Origin: Pyrocephalus nanus
Taxonomy: Eukaryota; Chordata; Aves; Passeriformes; Tyrannidae
Direction of reading: 5' to 3'
Assembly: GCA_038380795.1 (NCBI GenBank)
Contig: CM076261.1
Span: 97,176,418-97,240,417, forward strand
DNA: 64,000 bases
Shown: positions 35,701 to 47,700 of the stretch, piece after piece
How the letters are laid out: every line of letters starts with the position of its first letter
Numbering within the stretch: the stretch's first letter is position 1
Program-made: the position numbers and the translations under genes
Notes under the pieces: generated by a model
The model's input: the letters and a program-made list of their open reading frames with translations, nothing else
Databases searched by the model: none
What the model was told of the DNA's origin: nothing

Positions 35701-38700
35701 CCTGCTTCCTTCCTGACAATCCTGACAATCCTGCTTCCCTCCTGACAATCCTGCTTCCCTCCTGACAATCCTGCTTCCCTCCTGACAATCCTGCTTCCCT
35801 CCTGACAATCCTGCTTCCCTCCTGACAATCCTGCTTCCCTCCTGACAATCCTGACAATCCTGCTTCCCTCCTGACAATCCTGCTTCCCTCCTGACAATCC
35901 TGCTTCCCTCCTGACAATCCTGCTTCCCTCCTGACGGTCCTGCTTCCCTCCTGACAATCCTGCTTCCCTCCTGACAATCCTGCTTCTCTCCTGACAATCC
36001 TGCTTCCCTCCTGACATTCCTGCTTCCCTCCTGACAATCCTGCTTCCTTCCTGACAATCCTGACAATCCTGCTTCCCTCCTGACAATCCTGACAATCCTG
36101 CTTCCCTCCTGACAATCCTGCTTCCCTCCTGACAATCCTGCTTCCCTCCTGACAATCCTGCTTCCCTCCTGACAATCCTGCTTCCCTCCTGACAATCCTG
36201 ACAATCCTGCTTCCCTCCTGACAATCCTGCTTCCCTCCTGACAATCCTGCTTCTCTCCTGACAATCCTGCTTCCCTCCTGACAATCCTGCTTCCCTCCTG
36301 ACGGTCCTGCTTCCCTCCTGACGGTCCTGCTTCCCTCCTGACAATCCTGCTTCCCTCCTGACAATCCTGCTTCCCTCCTGACAATCCTGCTTCCCTCCTG
36401 ACAATCCTGCTTCCCTCCTGACAATCCTGCTTCCCTCCTGACGGTCCTGCTTCCCTCCTGACAATCCTGCTTCCCTCCTGACAATCCTGCTTCCTTCCTG
36501 ACAATCCTGCTTCCTTCCTGACAATCCTGCTTCCCTCCTGACAATCCTGCTTCCCTCCTGACAATCCTGACAATCCTGCTTCCCTCCTGACAATCCTGCT
36601 TCCCTCCTGACGGTCCTGCTTCCCTCCTGACAATCCTGACAATCCTGCTTCCCTCCTGACAATCCTGCTTCCCTCCTGACAATCCTGCTTCCCTCCTGAC
36701 AATCCTGACAATCCTGCTTCCCTCCTGACAATCCTGCTTCCCTCCTGACAATCCTGCTTCCCTCCTGACAATCCTGACAATCCTGCTTCCCTCCTGACAA
36801 TCCTGCTTCCCTCCTGACAATCCTGCTTCCCTCCTGACAATCCTGCTTCCCTCCTGACAATCCTGACAATCCTGCTTCCCTCCTGACGGTCCTGCTTCCC
36901 TCCTGACAATCCTGCTTCCCTCCTGACAATCCTGCTTCCTTCCTGACAATCCTGACAATCCTGCTTCCCTCCTGACAATCCTGACAATCCTGCTTCCCTC
37001 CTGACGGTCCTGCTTCCCTCCTGACAATCCTGACAATCCTGCTTCCCTCCTGACAATCCTGCTTCCCTCCTGACAATCCTGCTTCCCTCCTGACAATCCT
37101 GCTTCCCTCCTGACGGTCCTGCTTCCCTCCTGACAATCCTGACAATCCTGCTTCCCTCCTGACGGTCCTGCTTCCCTCCTGACAATCCTGCTTCTCTCCT
37201 GACAATCCTGCTTCTCTCCTGACAATCCTGCTTCCCTCCTGACAATCCTGCTTCCCTCCTGACAATCCTGCTTCCCTCCTGACAATCCTGCTTCCCTCCT
37301 GACAATCCTGCTTCCTTCCTGACAATCCTGACAATCCTGCTTCCCTCCTGACAATCCTGACAATCCTGCTTCCCTCCTGACAATCCTGACAATCCTGCTT
37401 CCCTCCTGACAATCCTGCTTCCCTCCTGACAATCCTGCTTCCCTCCTGACAATCCTGACAATCCTGCTTCCCTCCTGACGGTCCTGCTTCCCTCCTGACA
37501 ATCCTGACAATCCTGCTTCCCTCCTGACAATCCTGCTTCCCTCCTGACAATCCTGCTTCTCTCCTGACAATCCTGCTTCCCTCCTGACAATCCTGCTTCC
37601 CTCCTGACGGTCCTGCTTCCCTCCTGACAATCCTGCTTCCCTCCTGACAATCCTGCTTCCCTCCTGACAATCCTGCTTCCCTCCTGACAATCCTGACAAT
37701 CCTGCTTCCCTCCTGACAATCCTGCTTCCCTCCTGACAATCCTGCTTCCCTCCTGACAATCCTGACAATCCTGCTTCCCTCCTGACAATCCTGCTTCCCT
37801 CCTGACATTCCTGCTTCCCTCCTGACAATCCTGCTTCCCTCCTGACAATCCTGCTTCCCTCCTGACAATCCTGCTTCCCTCCCAGCCCCTTTTCCCAGCT
37901 GGATCAGCCCCCCAGGGGCTTCCCAAGCCTCACCTTTTCCAGGTGGAAGCCGTTGTAGCTGCCCAGCTGGTGGCACATCTCGGTCACCAAGGGGCAGCTC
38001 CAGGCGTCGTCCGGCACGGCCGCCAGCGAGTCCTGCAGGAACTGAGAGGGGGGGGAAAGAACTCTCAGCATTCCCAAAAAAAAAACCTGTTCCCAGCATC
38101 ACAGCCCTGCCCCCTGCTTCCCACATCCCCCAGGGAAAACTGCTGGATCTTTGGAATGGGGGGGTGTCAGCTCTGGATCCCTTGGGAAGCTGAGGATTCT
38201 CCACCCTGGATCCCTTGGAAAGCTGAGGGACCTTGGGATTCTCCACCCTGGATCCCTTGGAAAGCTGAGGATTCTCCACCCTGGATCCCTTGGAAAGCTG
38301 AGGATTCTCCACCCTGGATCCCTTGGAAAGCTGAGGATTCTCCACCCTGGATCCCTTGGAAATCTGCTGGACCTTTGGATTCTCCACCCTGGATCCCTTG
38401 GAAAGCTGAGGGACCTTGGGATTCTCCACTCCAGATCCCTCGGAAAGCTGGGGGACCTTTGGAATAGGGGGCTGTCAGCCCTGGATCTCTTGGAAAGCTG
38501 AGGATTCTCCACCCTGGATCCCTTGGAAAGCTGAGGGCCCTTTGGATTCTCCACCCTGGATCCCTTGGAAAGCTCCTGGCCCTTGGAATTCTCCATCCTG
38601 GATCCCTTGGAAAGCTGCTGGAATTTTGGATTCTCCACCCTGGATCCCTTGGAAAGCTGAGGGCCCTTGGAATTCTCCATCCTGGATCCCTTGGAAAGCT

Positions 38701-41700
38701 GCTGGAATTTTGGATTCTCCACCCTGGATCCCTTGGAAAGCTGAGGGCCCTTTGGAATTTCCACCCTGGATCCCTTGGAAAGCTGAGGGCCCTTTGGAAT
38801 TTCCACCCTGGATCCCTTGGAAAGCTGAGGGACCTTTGGATTCTCCACCCTGGATCCCCAGGGAAAGCTGCTGGACCTCTGGAATGGGGGGCTGTCAGCC
38901 CTGGATCCCTTGGAAACCTGCTGGAATTTTGGATTCTCCACCCTGGATCCCTTGGAAAGCTGAGGGACCTTGGGATTCTCCACCCTGGATCCCTTGGAAA
39001 GCTGCTGGCCCTTTGGAATTTCCACCCTGGATCCCCTTGGAAAGCTGAGGGACCTTTGGATTCTCCACCCTGGATCCCTTGGAGAGCTGAGGGACCTTTG
39101 GAATTTCCACCCTGGATCCCTTGGAAAGCTGAGGGCCCTTTGGAATTTCCACCCTGGATCCCTTGGAAAGCTGAGGGCCCTTTGGAATTTCCACCCTGGA
39201 TCCCTTGGAAAGCTGAGGGACCTTTGGATTCTCCACCCTGGATCCCTTGGAAAGCTGAGGGCCCTTTGGATTCTCCACCCTGGATCCCTTGGAAAGCTGA
39301 GGGACCTTGGGATTCTCCACCCTGGATCCCTTGGAAAGCTGAGGGACCTTTTGATTCTCCACCCTGGATCCCTTGGAAAGCTGCTGGCCCTTTGGAATTT
39401 CCACCCTGGATCCCTTGGAAAGCTGCTGGAATTTTGAATTATCCACTCTGGATCCCTTGGAAAGCTGAGGGCCCTTTGGATTCTCCACTCCAGCTCCGGG
39501 GGCTCCTCCCTGTCCTATTTTAACTCTCCCAATTTAAGCAGGAGAAGCTCCTGGGACTCCGTTTTTCACTTTCCCAGCAGGAACTGCAGATCCATCCCCC
39601 TGTGCCGACCTCAATCTCCTTCTCCAGAGCCAGGAGCCAGGGAAAATCCTGGATCCCTGCCCTCTCACCAGCACAGGGAGCCTCACCTGCAGCAGCTTCT
39701 CCTCCCATTCCTGCTGGGACAGGGAATTCTCCGTGTTCTCTGGAAGAAAGCACAGTTGGATACTGGTTACACTGGTTACACTGGTTACACTGGTTACACT
39801 GGTTAAACTGGTTATACTGGTTATACTGGTTACACTGGTCATCCAGAGGCACCTGGGCCAGGCTGGGAGAGCTGGGAATGTTCCCCTGGAGAAGGGAAGG
39901 ATCCAGGGAGATCCTTGGAGAACCTTCCAGGGCCTGCAGGGGCTCCAGGAGAGCTGGAGAGGGATTTGGGATGAGGGCTGGAGGGACAGCACACAGGGAA
40001 TGGCTTCCCAGGGTTAGGGGGGAGACTGGGAAGGGATTCCTGGCTGGGAGGGTGGGGAGGGGCTGGGCTGGAATTCCCAGGGAAGCTGTGGCTGCCCCTG
40101 GATCCCTGGGAGTGTCCCAGGCCAGGCTGGATCCCCCTGGGATGGTGGGAGCTGTCCCAGCCCATGGAAAGGGGGTGGGAATGGATGACCCTGGAGTCAT
40201 GGAATGGCTCGGGTTGGGAGGGACCTTAAAGATCTCCGAGTTCCTCCAGGACCTGGAAGGTCCCTCCCTGCCCAACCCCATCCTGGGATGAATCCACTTT
40301 TCCACAGCAGGGACAAACCAGTCCTGAAATGCTCCCTGGGACACTCCTGGTGGGAATGAGAGGCATCAGGGTGATCAAATCCCTTATTGGAGCAGGAGAA
40401 GGCTCCTCAGGGAGCTTCAAACCATTGAGGGCCATCAGGGTGATTAAATCCATTATGGAAGGAGGAGAAGGATCCTCAGGGAGCTTCAAACCACCCAGGG
40501 CCATCAGGGTGATTAAATCCATTATGGAAGGAGGAGAAGGATCCTCAGGGAGCTTCAAACCACCCAGGGCCATCAGGGTGATTAAATCCATTATGGAAGG
40601 AGGAGAAGGATCCTCAGGGAGCTTCACCCAGGGCCATCAGGGTGATTAAATCCCTTATTGGAGCAGGAGAAGGCACATCAGGGAGTTTGAAACCATGGAG
40701 GGCCATCAGGGTGATCAAATCCCTTATGGAAGGAGGAGAAGGCTCCTCAGGGAGCTTCAAAGCTTTGAGGGTCATCAGGGTGATTAAATCCCTTAAGGAA
40801 AGAGGAGAAGGATCCTCAGGGGCCATCAGGGTGATTAAATCCCTTATTGGAGCAGGAGAAGGCTCCTCAGGGAGCTTCAAAGCTTTGAGGGCCATCAGGG
40901 TGATTAAATCCCTTAAGGAAAGAGGAGAAGGCTCCTCAGGGAGCTTCAAACCTTTGAGGGCCATCAGGGTGATTATATCCCTTATTGGAGCAGGAGAAGG
41001 CTCCTCAGGGGCCATCAGGGTGATTAAATCCCTTATTGGAGCAGGAGAAGGATCCTCATGGAGCTGATTAGGATTTAGGAACTTCTCCTCGTCCTTCTTG
41101 GACTTTCCCAATAATTTGGGCACACTGAGTCAAATCCAGAGAGGATGATCCCAGGAGAAGGATCATTTTTCCTTTCCCTACCTTCCAGGTGCTCCACCAG
41201 GAGGGGGATGCTCTTGTCCCAGAGGTTCTCCAGGGCGGGGTGGACGTTGGAGCGCAGGACGTGCAGCAGGCGCAGGGCGGCCGCGCCCCGTCCGTCCCCG
41301 GCGTAGGGACGAGAGGAAACCACCTGGGAAAAGGGAGAGGGTGGAAAAAGGGGGTTGGTGAAGGGAAAGGCAGGTCCAGGTGGAGGGGGGAAATAGAGGA
41401 CAGGACATGGGAGTGGCAGGAGTGGAGGAAATTAAAGGGTTTGGGTTGGGAGGGAGAGCAGAGAGCGTCTGGTTCCATCAGCTCGGGGGGAAGGGACGTT
41501 GTCCCTTGTCCCAGGTGGCTCCAACCTGGCCCTGGACACTTCCAGGGATGTCCCAAGGGATCACAGAGTGGTTTGGGTTGGAAGGGATCACCTGGTCCCA
41601 ACCCCTTCCATGGACAGGGACATCTTTCCCTGTCCCAGGTGACTCCAACCTGGCCCTGGACACTTCCAGGGATGTCCCATGGAATCCCAGAGTGGTTTGG

Positions 41701-44700
41701 GTTGGAAGGGATCACCTGGTCCCAACCCTTTCCACGGGCAGGGACATCTTCCCCTATCCCAGGTGGCTCCAACCTGGCCCTGGACACTTCAGGGGCAGCC
41801 ACAGCTTCTCTGGGCCCCCTGGTCCCGATTTTTGGGGTGGTTTTTGGTCTCTCTTTATCCAAGCTGGGAAAGGGGAGGGAGGGAGGCACCAAGACCCCGG
41901 GAAAGGCAGAGCTGTTCCCTCCAGGCCACTCACCAGGAGTCTCGTGGTCAGAGCGTGGGGAGAGGGCAGATTTGCTGTGAAAAGAAGGGAAAAGAGAATA
42001 AAATCATCCCCCAGGGGGTGGAGCGGCCCCAATCCCATCCCTCTGCCCCCTATAAAATCATCCCCCAGGGGGTGGGATAATCCCAACCCTGTGTCCCCCA
42101 TAAGATCACCCCAAAGAAGGTGGGATGGCCCCAATCCCTCCTGTGTCCCTATAGGATCATCCCCCATGGGATGGGATGGCCCCAATCCCTCCTGTGTCCC
42201 CATAGGATCATCCCCCATGGGATGGCCCCAATCCCTCCTGTGTCCCCATAGGATCATCCCTCATGGGATGGCCCCAATCCCTCCTGTGTCCCCACAGGAT
42301 CATCCCCCATGGGATGGCCCCAATCCCTCCTGTGTCCCCATAGGATCATCCCCCATGGGATGGGATGGCCCCAACCTCTCCTGTGTCCCCATAGGATCAT
42401 CCCCCAGAAGGTGGGATGGCCCAAATCCCTCCTGTGTCCCCATAGGATCATCCCCCACAGAATGGCCCCACTCCCACCCCCATGTCCCCCACAGGATCAT
42501 CCCCTATGGGATGGCCCCACTCCCACCCCCAGAGGATCATCCCCTATGGAATGACCCCAATCCCACCCCCATGTCCCCCATAGGACCATCCCCTATGGGA
42601 TGACTCCAATCCCCCCTTCTCCCCTATGGGGCGGCACCATTGAGGTCGTAGCGGATCAGGGCCCCGTTGTCTCCCCGCTCCTGATTCTTGGTGGCCAGGA
42701 ACACGAGGCTCTTGCACAGCGGGGTCAGCGCGTTGGTGAACGGGGTGGGGGTGACAAATTCCAGCAGGAAGGGCCACAGCACCTGAGGGAGAAGGGAGAG
42801 CGTTCCTATTGGGGATGGAGACCCCAAATGTGGGAAAGAGGGATCCATGGAATGGGGTGGGTGGGAAGGGATCTCAGGGATCGTCCATTCCCACCCCTGC
42901 CACGGGCAGGGACAGCTCCCACCATCCCAGGGTGATCCAGCCTGGCCTGGGACACTCCCAGGGATCCAGGGGCAGCCACAGCTTCCCTGGGAATTCTCCA
43001 GCCCTGGGATCATCTCCCTGTCCCCTCTGGATTCCCTCCAGCAGCTCCAGGTCTGTCCCAGACCAACAATTCCCAGCCCCAGCCCTTGGGAAGCTGCTGA
43101 GGGGGATCCCAGGAGGAAGGAGAGGCTTCCCAAACCTTCCCCAGAGGGATGGGGGCGGTGGCAGCAGCTCCTGCAGGAGCTGGGAGGGGGTGATGTCCCA
43201 TCCTGGGGTGTCCCAGGGGTGATGTCCCATCCCAGGGGGTGTCCCAGGGGGTGATGTCCCATCCCAGGGTGTCCCAGGGGGTGATGTCCCATCCCGGGGT
43301 GTCCCAGGGGTGATGTCCCATCCCAGGGGGTGTCCCAGGGGTTGATGTCCCATCCTGGGGTGTCCCAGGGGTTGATGTCCCATCCCAGGGGGTGATGTCC
43401 CATCCTGGGGTGTCCCAGGGGTGATGTCCCATCCCAGGGGGTGTCCCAGGGGGTGATGTCCCATCCTGGGGTGATGTCCCATCCCAGGGGGTGATGTCCC
43501 ATCCCAGGTGTTGATGTCCCATCCCAGGTGTTGATGTCCCATCCCAGGGGGTGATGTCCCATCCCAGGGGGTGATGTCCCATCCCAGGTGTTGATGTCCC
43601 ATCCCAGGGGTGATGTCCCATCCCAGGGGGTGATGTCCCATCCCAGGTGTTGATGTCCCATCCCAGGTGTTGATGTCCCATCCCAGGTGTTGATGTCCCA
43701 TCCCAGGTGTTGATGTCCCATCCCAGGGGGTGATGTCCCATCCCAGGGGGTGATGTCCCATCCCAGGTGTTGATGTCCCATCCCAGGGGTGATGTCCCAT
43801 CCCAGGGGGTGATGTCCCATCCCAGGTGTTGATGTCCCATCCCAGGTGTTGATGTCCCATCCCAGGTGTTGATGTCCCATCCCAGGTGTTGATGTCCCAT
43901 CCCAGGGGGTGATGTCCCATCCTGGGGGGGTGATGTCCCATCCCAGGTGTTGATGTCCCATCCCAGGTGTTGATGTCCCATCCCAGGTGTTGATGTCCCA
44001 TCCCAGGGGGTGATGTCCCATCCTGGGGTGATGTCCCATCCCAGGTGTTGATGTCCCATCCTGGGGGGTGATGTCCCATCCTGGGGGGTGATGTCCCATC
44101 CCAGGGGGTGATGTCCCATCCCAGGGATGATGTCCCATCCTGGGGTGATGTCCCATCCCAGGGGGTGATGTCCCATCCTGGGGTGATGTCCCATCCCAGG
44201 GATGATGTCCCATCCCAGGGGTGATGTCCCATCCCGGGGTGTCCCAGGGGGTGTCCCAGGGATGAAGTCCCATCCCAGGGGTGATGTCCCATCCCAGGGG
44301 GTGATGTCCCATCCCGGGGGGTGATGTCCCATCCTGGGGGGTGATGTCCCATCCTGGGGTGATGTCCCATCCCAGGGATGATGTCCCATCCTGGGGTGAT
44401 GTCCCATCCCAGGGATGATGTCCCATCCTGGGGTGATGTCCCATCCCAGGGATGATGTCCCATCCTGGGGTGATGTCCCATCCCAGGGGGTGATGTCCCA
44501 TCCCAGGGATGATGTCCCATCCCAGGGGTGATGTCCCATCCCAGGGATGATGTCCCATCCCAGGGGGTGATGTCCCATGCCGGGGTGTCCCAGGGGGTGT
44601 CCCAGGGGTGATGTCCCATCCCAGGGGGTGATGTCCCATCCCAGGGGGTGATGTCCCATCCCAGGTGTTGATGTCCCATCCTGGGGTGATGTCCCATCCC

Positions 44701-47700
44701 AGGTGTTGATGTCCCATCCCAGGGGGTGATGTCCCATCCCAGGGGGTGATGTCCCATCCCAAGTGTTGATGTCCCACCCCGGGGTGTCCCAGGGGCTCCG
44801 TTGGGACTCACGTGGCTCATCCTGTCCACGGTGGTGCTGAGCAGGAACAGGGTGTTGATGCTGATGCTCCTCACGCCGTCGCTCGTCAGGTCCTCGGGGT
44901 CTGGGGGGGCCTTTTTGGGGGGCTGGAAGGGAAACCCCCCCAAAAAATAAAAAAAAAAACCCTCTCTCGTTTTGGTGCTCCAGATCTCCCCCCAAAAAAT
45001 TCCCACAGAATTAAAGGGATAAAGGGGGAGAGCCCCAAGGGTGGGATGGGTTGTGCCCGTGTCACTGGAACCCCCTGGATCCAGCTGGGTAAAATGGGGG
45101 GCACGGGGTGGGCAGAGGGTGGGGGGGCACCAGGGCAGCCCCATCCCCACCCCCAGGTTTGGATGGGGTGGAGGGAACACCCTTGGGATGCAGGGAGAGG
45201 GGTCCCCTTGGTGTCCCCCCTGATCCATGGGGAAAATGAGGGGGAAAAGTGGGAGGAAAAAATGGGGGGGGAAAAAGGGACACATAAAAGGTGGGGGAAA
45301 ATCAAGGGGGGAAAAAGGGGGGAGGAAAAGGGGGGGAGGAAAAGGGGGGGAGGAAAAGGGGGGGGAGGAAAAGGGGGGGGAGGAAAAGGGGGGGAGGAAA
45401 AGGGGGGGAGGAAAAGGGGGGGAGGAAAAAAGGGGGGAAGAAAAAAAGGGGGGAAGAAAAAAAGGGGGGAAGAAAAAAAGGGGGGGGAAAAAAGGGGGGG
45501 GAAATGGGGGGAAGAAAAAGGGGGGGAGGAAAAGGGGGGAAGAAAAGGGGGGGAAGAAAAGGGGGGGAAGAAAAGGGGGGGAAGAAAAGGGGGGGAAGAA
45601 AAGGGGGGGAAGAAAAGGGGGGGAAGAAAAGGGGGGGAAGAAAAGGGGGGGAAGAAAAGGGGGGGAAGAAAAGGGGGGGAAGAAAAGGGGGGGAAGAAAA
45701 GGGGGGGAAGAAAAGGGGGGGAAGAAAAGGGGGGGAAGAAAAGGGGGGGAAGAAAAGGGGGGGAAGAAAAGGGGGGGAAGAAAAGGGGGTGAAAACAAGG
45801 GGGGGGAAACAAGGGGGGGGAAAACGAGGGGGAATAAGGGGGGGGAAACAAGGGGGGGAAAGGGGGGGTAAAATGGGGGGGAAAACGGGGGGAATAAGGG
45901 GGGAAATAAGGGGGGAAGTAAGGGGGAATTAATAAGGGGGGGAAATAAGGGGGGGAAATAAGGGGGGGAATAAGGGGGGGAATAAGGGGGGGAAATAAGG
46001 GGGGGAAATAAGGGGGGGAAATAAGGGGGGGAAATAAGGGGGGGAAATAAGGGGGGGAAATAAGGGGGGGAATAAGGGGGGGAATAAGGGGGGGAATAAG
46101 GGGGGGAATAAGGGGGGGAAATAAGGGGGGGAAATAAGGGGGGGAAATAAGGGGGGGAAATAAGGGGGGGGAAACAAGGGGGGGGAACAAGGGGGAGAAA
46201 TAAGGGGGGGAAACAAGGGGGGAAATAAGGGGGGGAAAAAAGGGGGGGAAATAAGAGGGTAAATAAGGGGGAATTAATTAGGGGGGGAAATAAGGGGGGG
46301 GAACAAGAGGGGGAAGGAAAAGGTGGGTTTAAGGGGGGTGAAGAAGGGAAAGGAAAGGGGGGGAAAGGGGGATAAGAGAGGGAAGAGCGGGGAAAGGGTG
46401 GGAGAAAAAAGGGGGGAGAAAAAGCAGGAATAAAGAAGGGGAAATAAAGTGGGGGAAGAGAAGGGGAGGAACAGAGGGAGGGGGTGGGAAAATGAACCGG
46501 GGAGGGGAAAAAGGGGACAGGAAAGGGGGGATTTTGCCCCTCTCTCACAGCTCACCCCGCTGGGGGTGGGAAGGGCGCACTGGCGAACCAGGAACTCCAG
46601 CAGGGCCTCCCCTCCTGGCTGCTCCAGGTACCCATGGTGAGCCATGGCACTGATCACCTGCACCAGCGCCCGCCGCACCTGCAGGGGGAAAAATGGTGTC
46701 AGCAGGGGGGCAGTGACATCAGGATAGGGCAGTGACATCAGCAGGGGGGCAGTGACATCAGCAGGGGGGCAGGGACATCAGCAGGGGGGCAGTGACATCA
46801 GGATAGGGCAGTGACATCAGCAGGGGGGCAGTGACATCAGGATAGGGCAGTGACATCAGGATAGGGCAGTGACATCAGCAGGGGGGCAGTGACATCAGCA
46901 GGGGGGCAGTGACATCAGCAGGGGGGCAGTGACATCAGCAGGGGGCAGTGACATCAGCAGGGGGGCAGTGACATCAGCAGGGGGGCAGTGACATCAGCAG
47001 GGGGGCAGTGACATCAGCAGGGGGACAGTGACATCAGCAGGGGGCAGTGACATCAGGATAGGGCAGTGACATCAGCAGGGGGGCAGTGACATCAGGATAG
47101 GGCAGTGACATCAGCAGGGGGGCAGTGACATCAGGATAGGGCAGTGACATCAGCAGGGGGGCAGTGACATCAGCAGGGGGGCAGGGACATCAGCAGGGGG
47201 ACACCTCAAACAGGATGGGGGGCACCGCAATTGGGATGGGGGCACCTCAAACAGGGTGGGGGCACCATCATTGGGATGGGGGCATCACAATCGGGGTGGG
47301 GGCACCGCAATTGGGGTGGGGGCACCGCAATTGGGGTGGGGGCACCGCAATTGGGGTGGGGGCACCGCAATTGGGGTGGGGGCACCGCAATTGGGGTGGG
47401 GGCACCATCATTAGGATGGGGGCACCACAATCGGGGTGGGGGGCACCACAATCAGGATGGGGGGCACCTCAAACAGGATGGGGGGCACCTCAAACAGGAT
47501 GGGGGCACCACAATCAGGATGGGGGCACCACAATCAGGATGGGGGCACCACAATCAGGATGGGGGCACCACAATCAGGATGGGGGCACCACAATCAGGAT
47601 GGGGGCACCACAATCAGGATGGGGGCACCACAATCAGGATGGGGGCACCACAATCAGGATGGGGGCACCTCAAACAGGGTGGGGGGCACCTCAAACAGGG

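Noticed and set aside
35503..37882. Possible CRISPR array
   Set aside because: Repeats are contiguous with no unique spacers, and the context is a vertebrate gene. The same applies to the other arrays.
35002..38429. Minus-strand ORFs of 799-992 codons (EGSRIVRREAGLSGGKQDCQ repeats)
   Set aside because: Product of the 20/29-bp array in the intron between exons 13 and 14. The frame reads across real exon boundaries in the wrong phase.
40226..41123. In-frame 23-residue repeat protein on the minus strand
   Set aside because: The 69-bp unit is a multiple of 3 by chance; it lies inside the MROH1 intron, shows shortened units that break the pattern, and has no independent gene signals.
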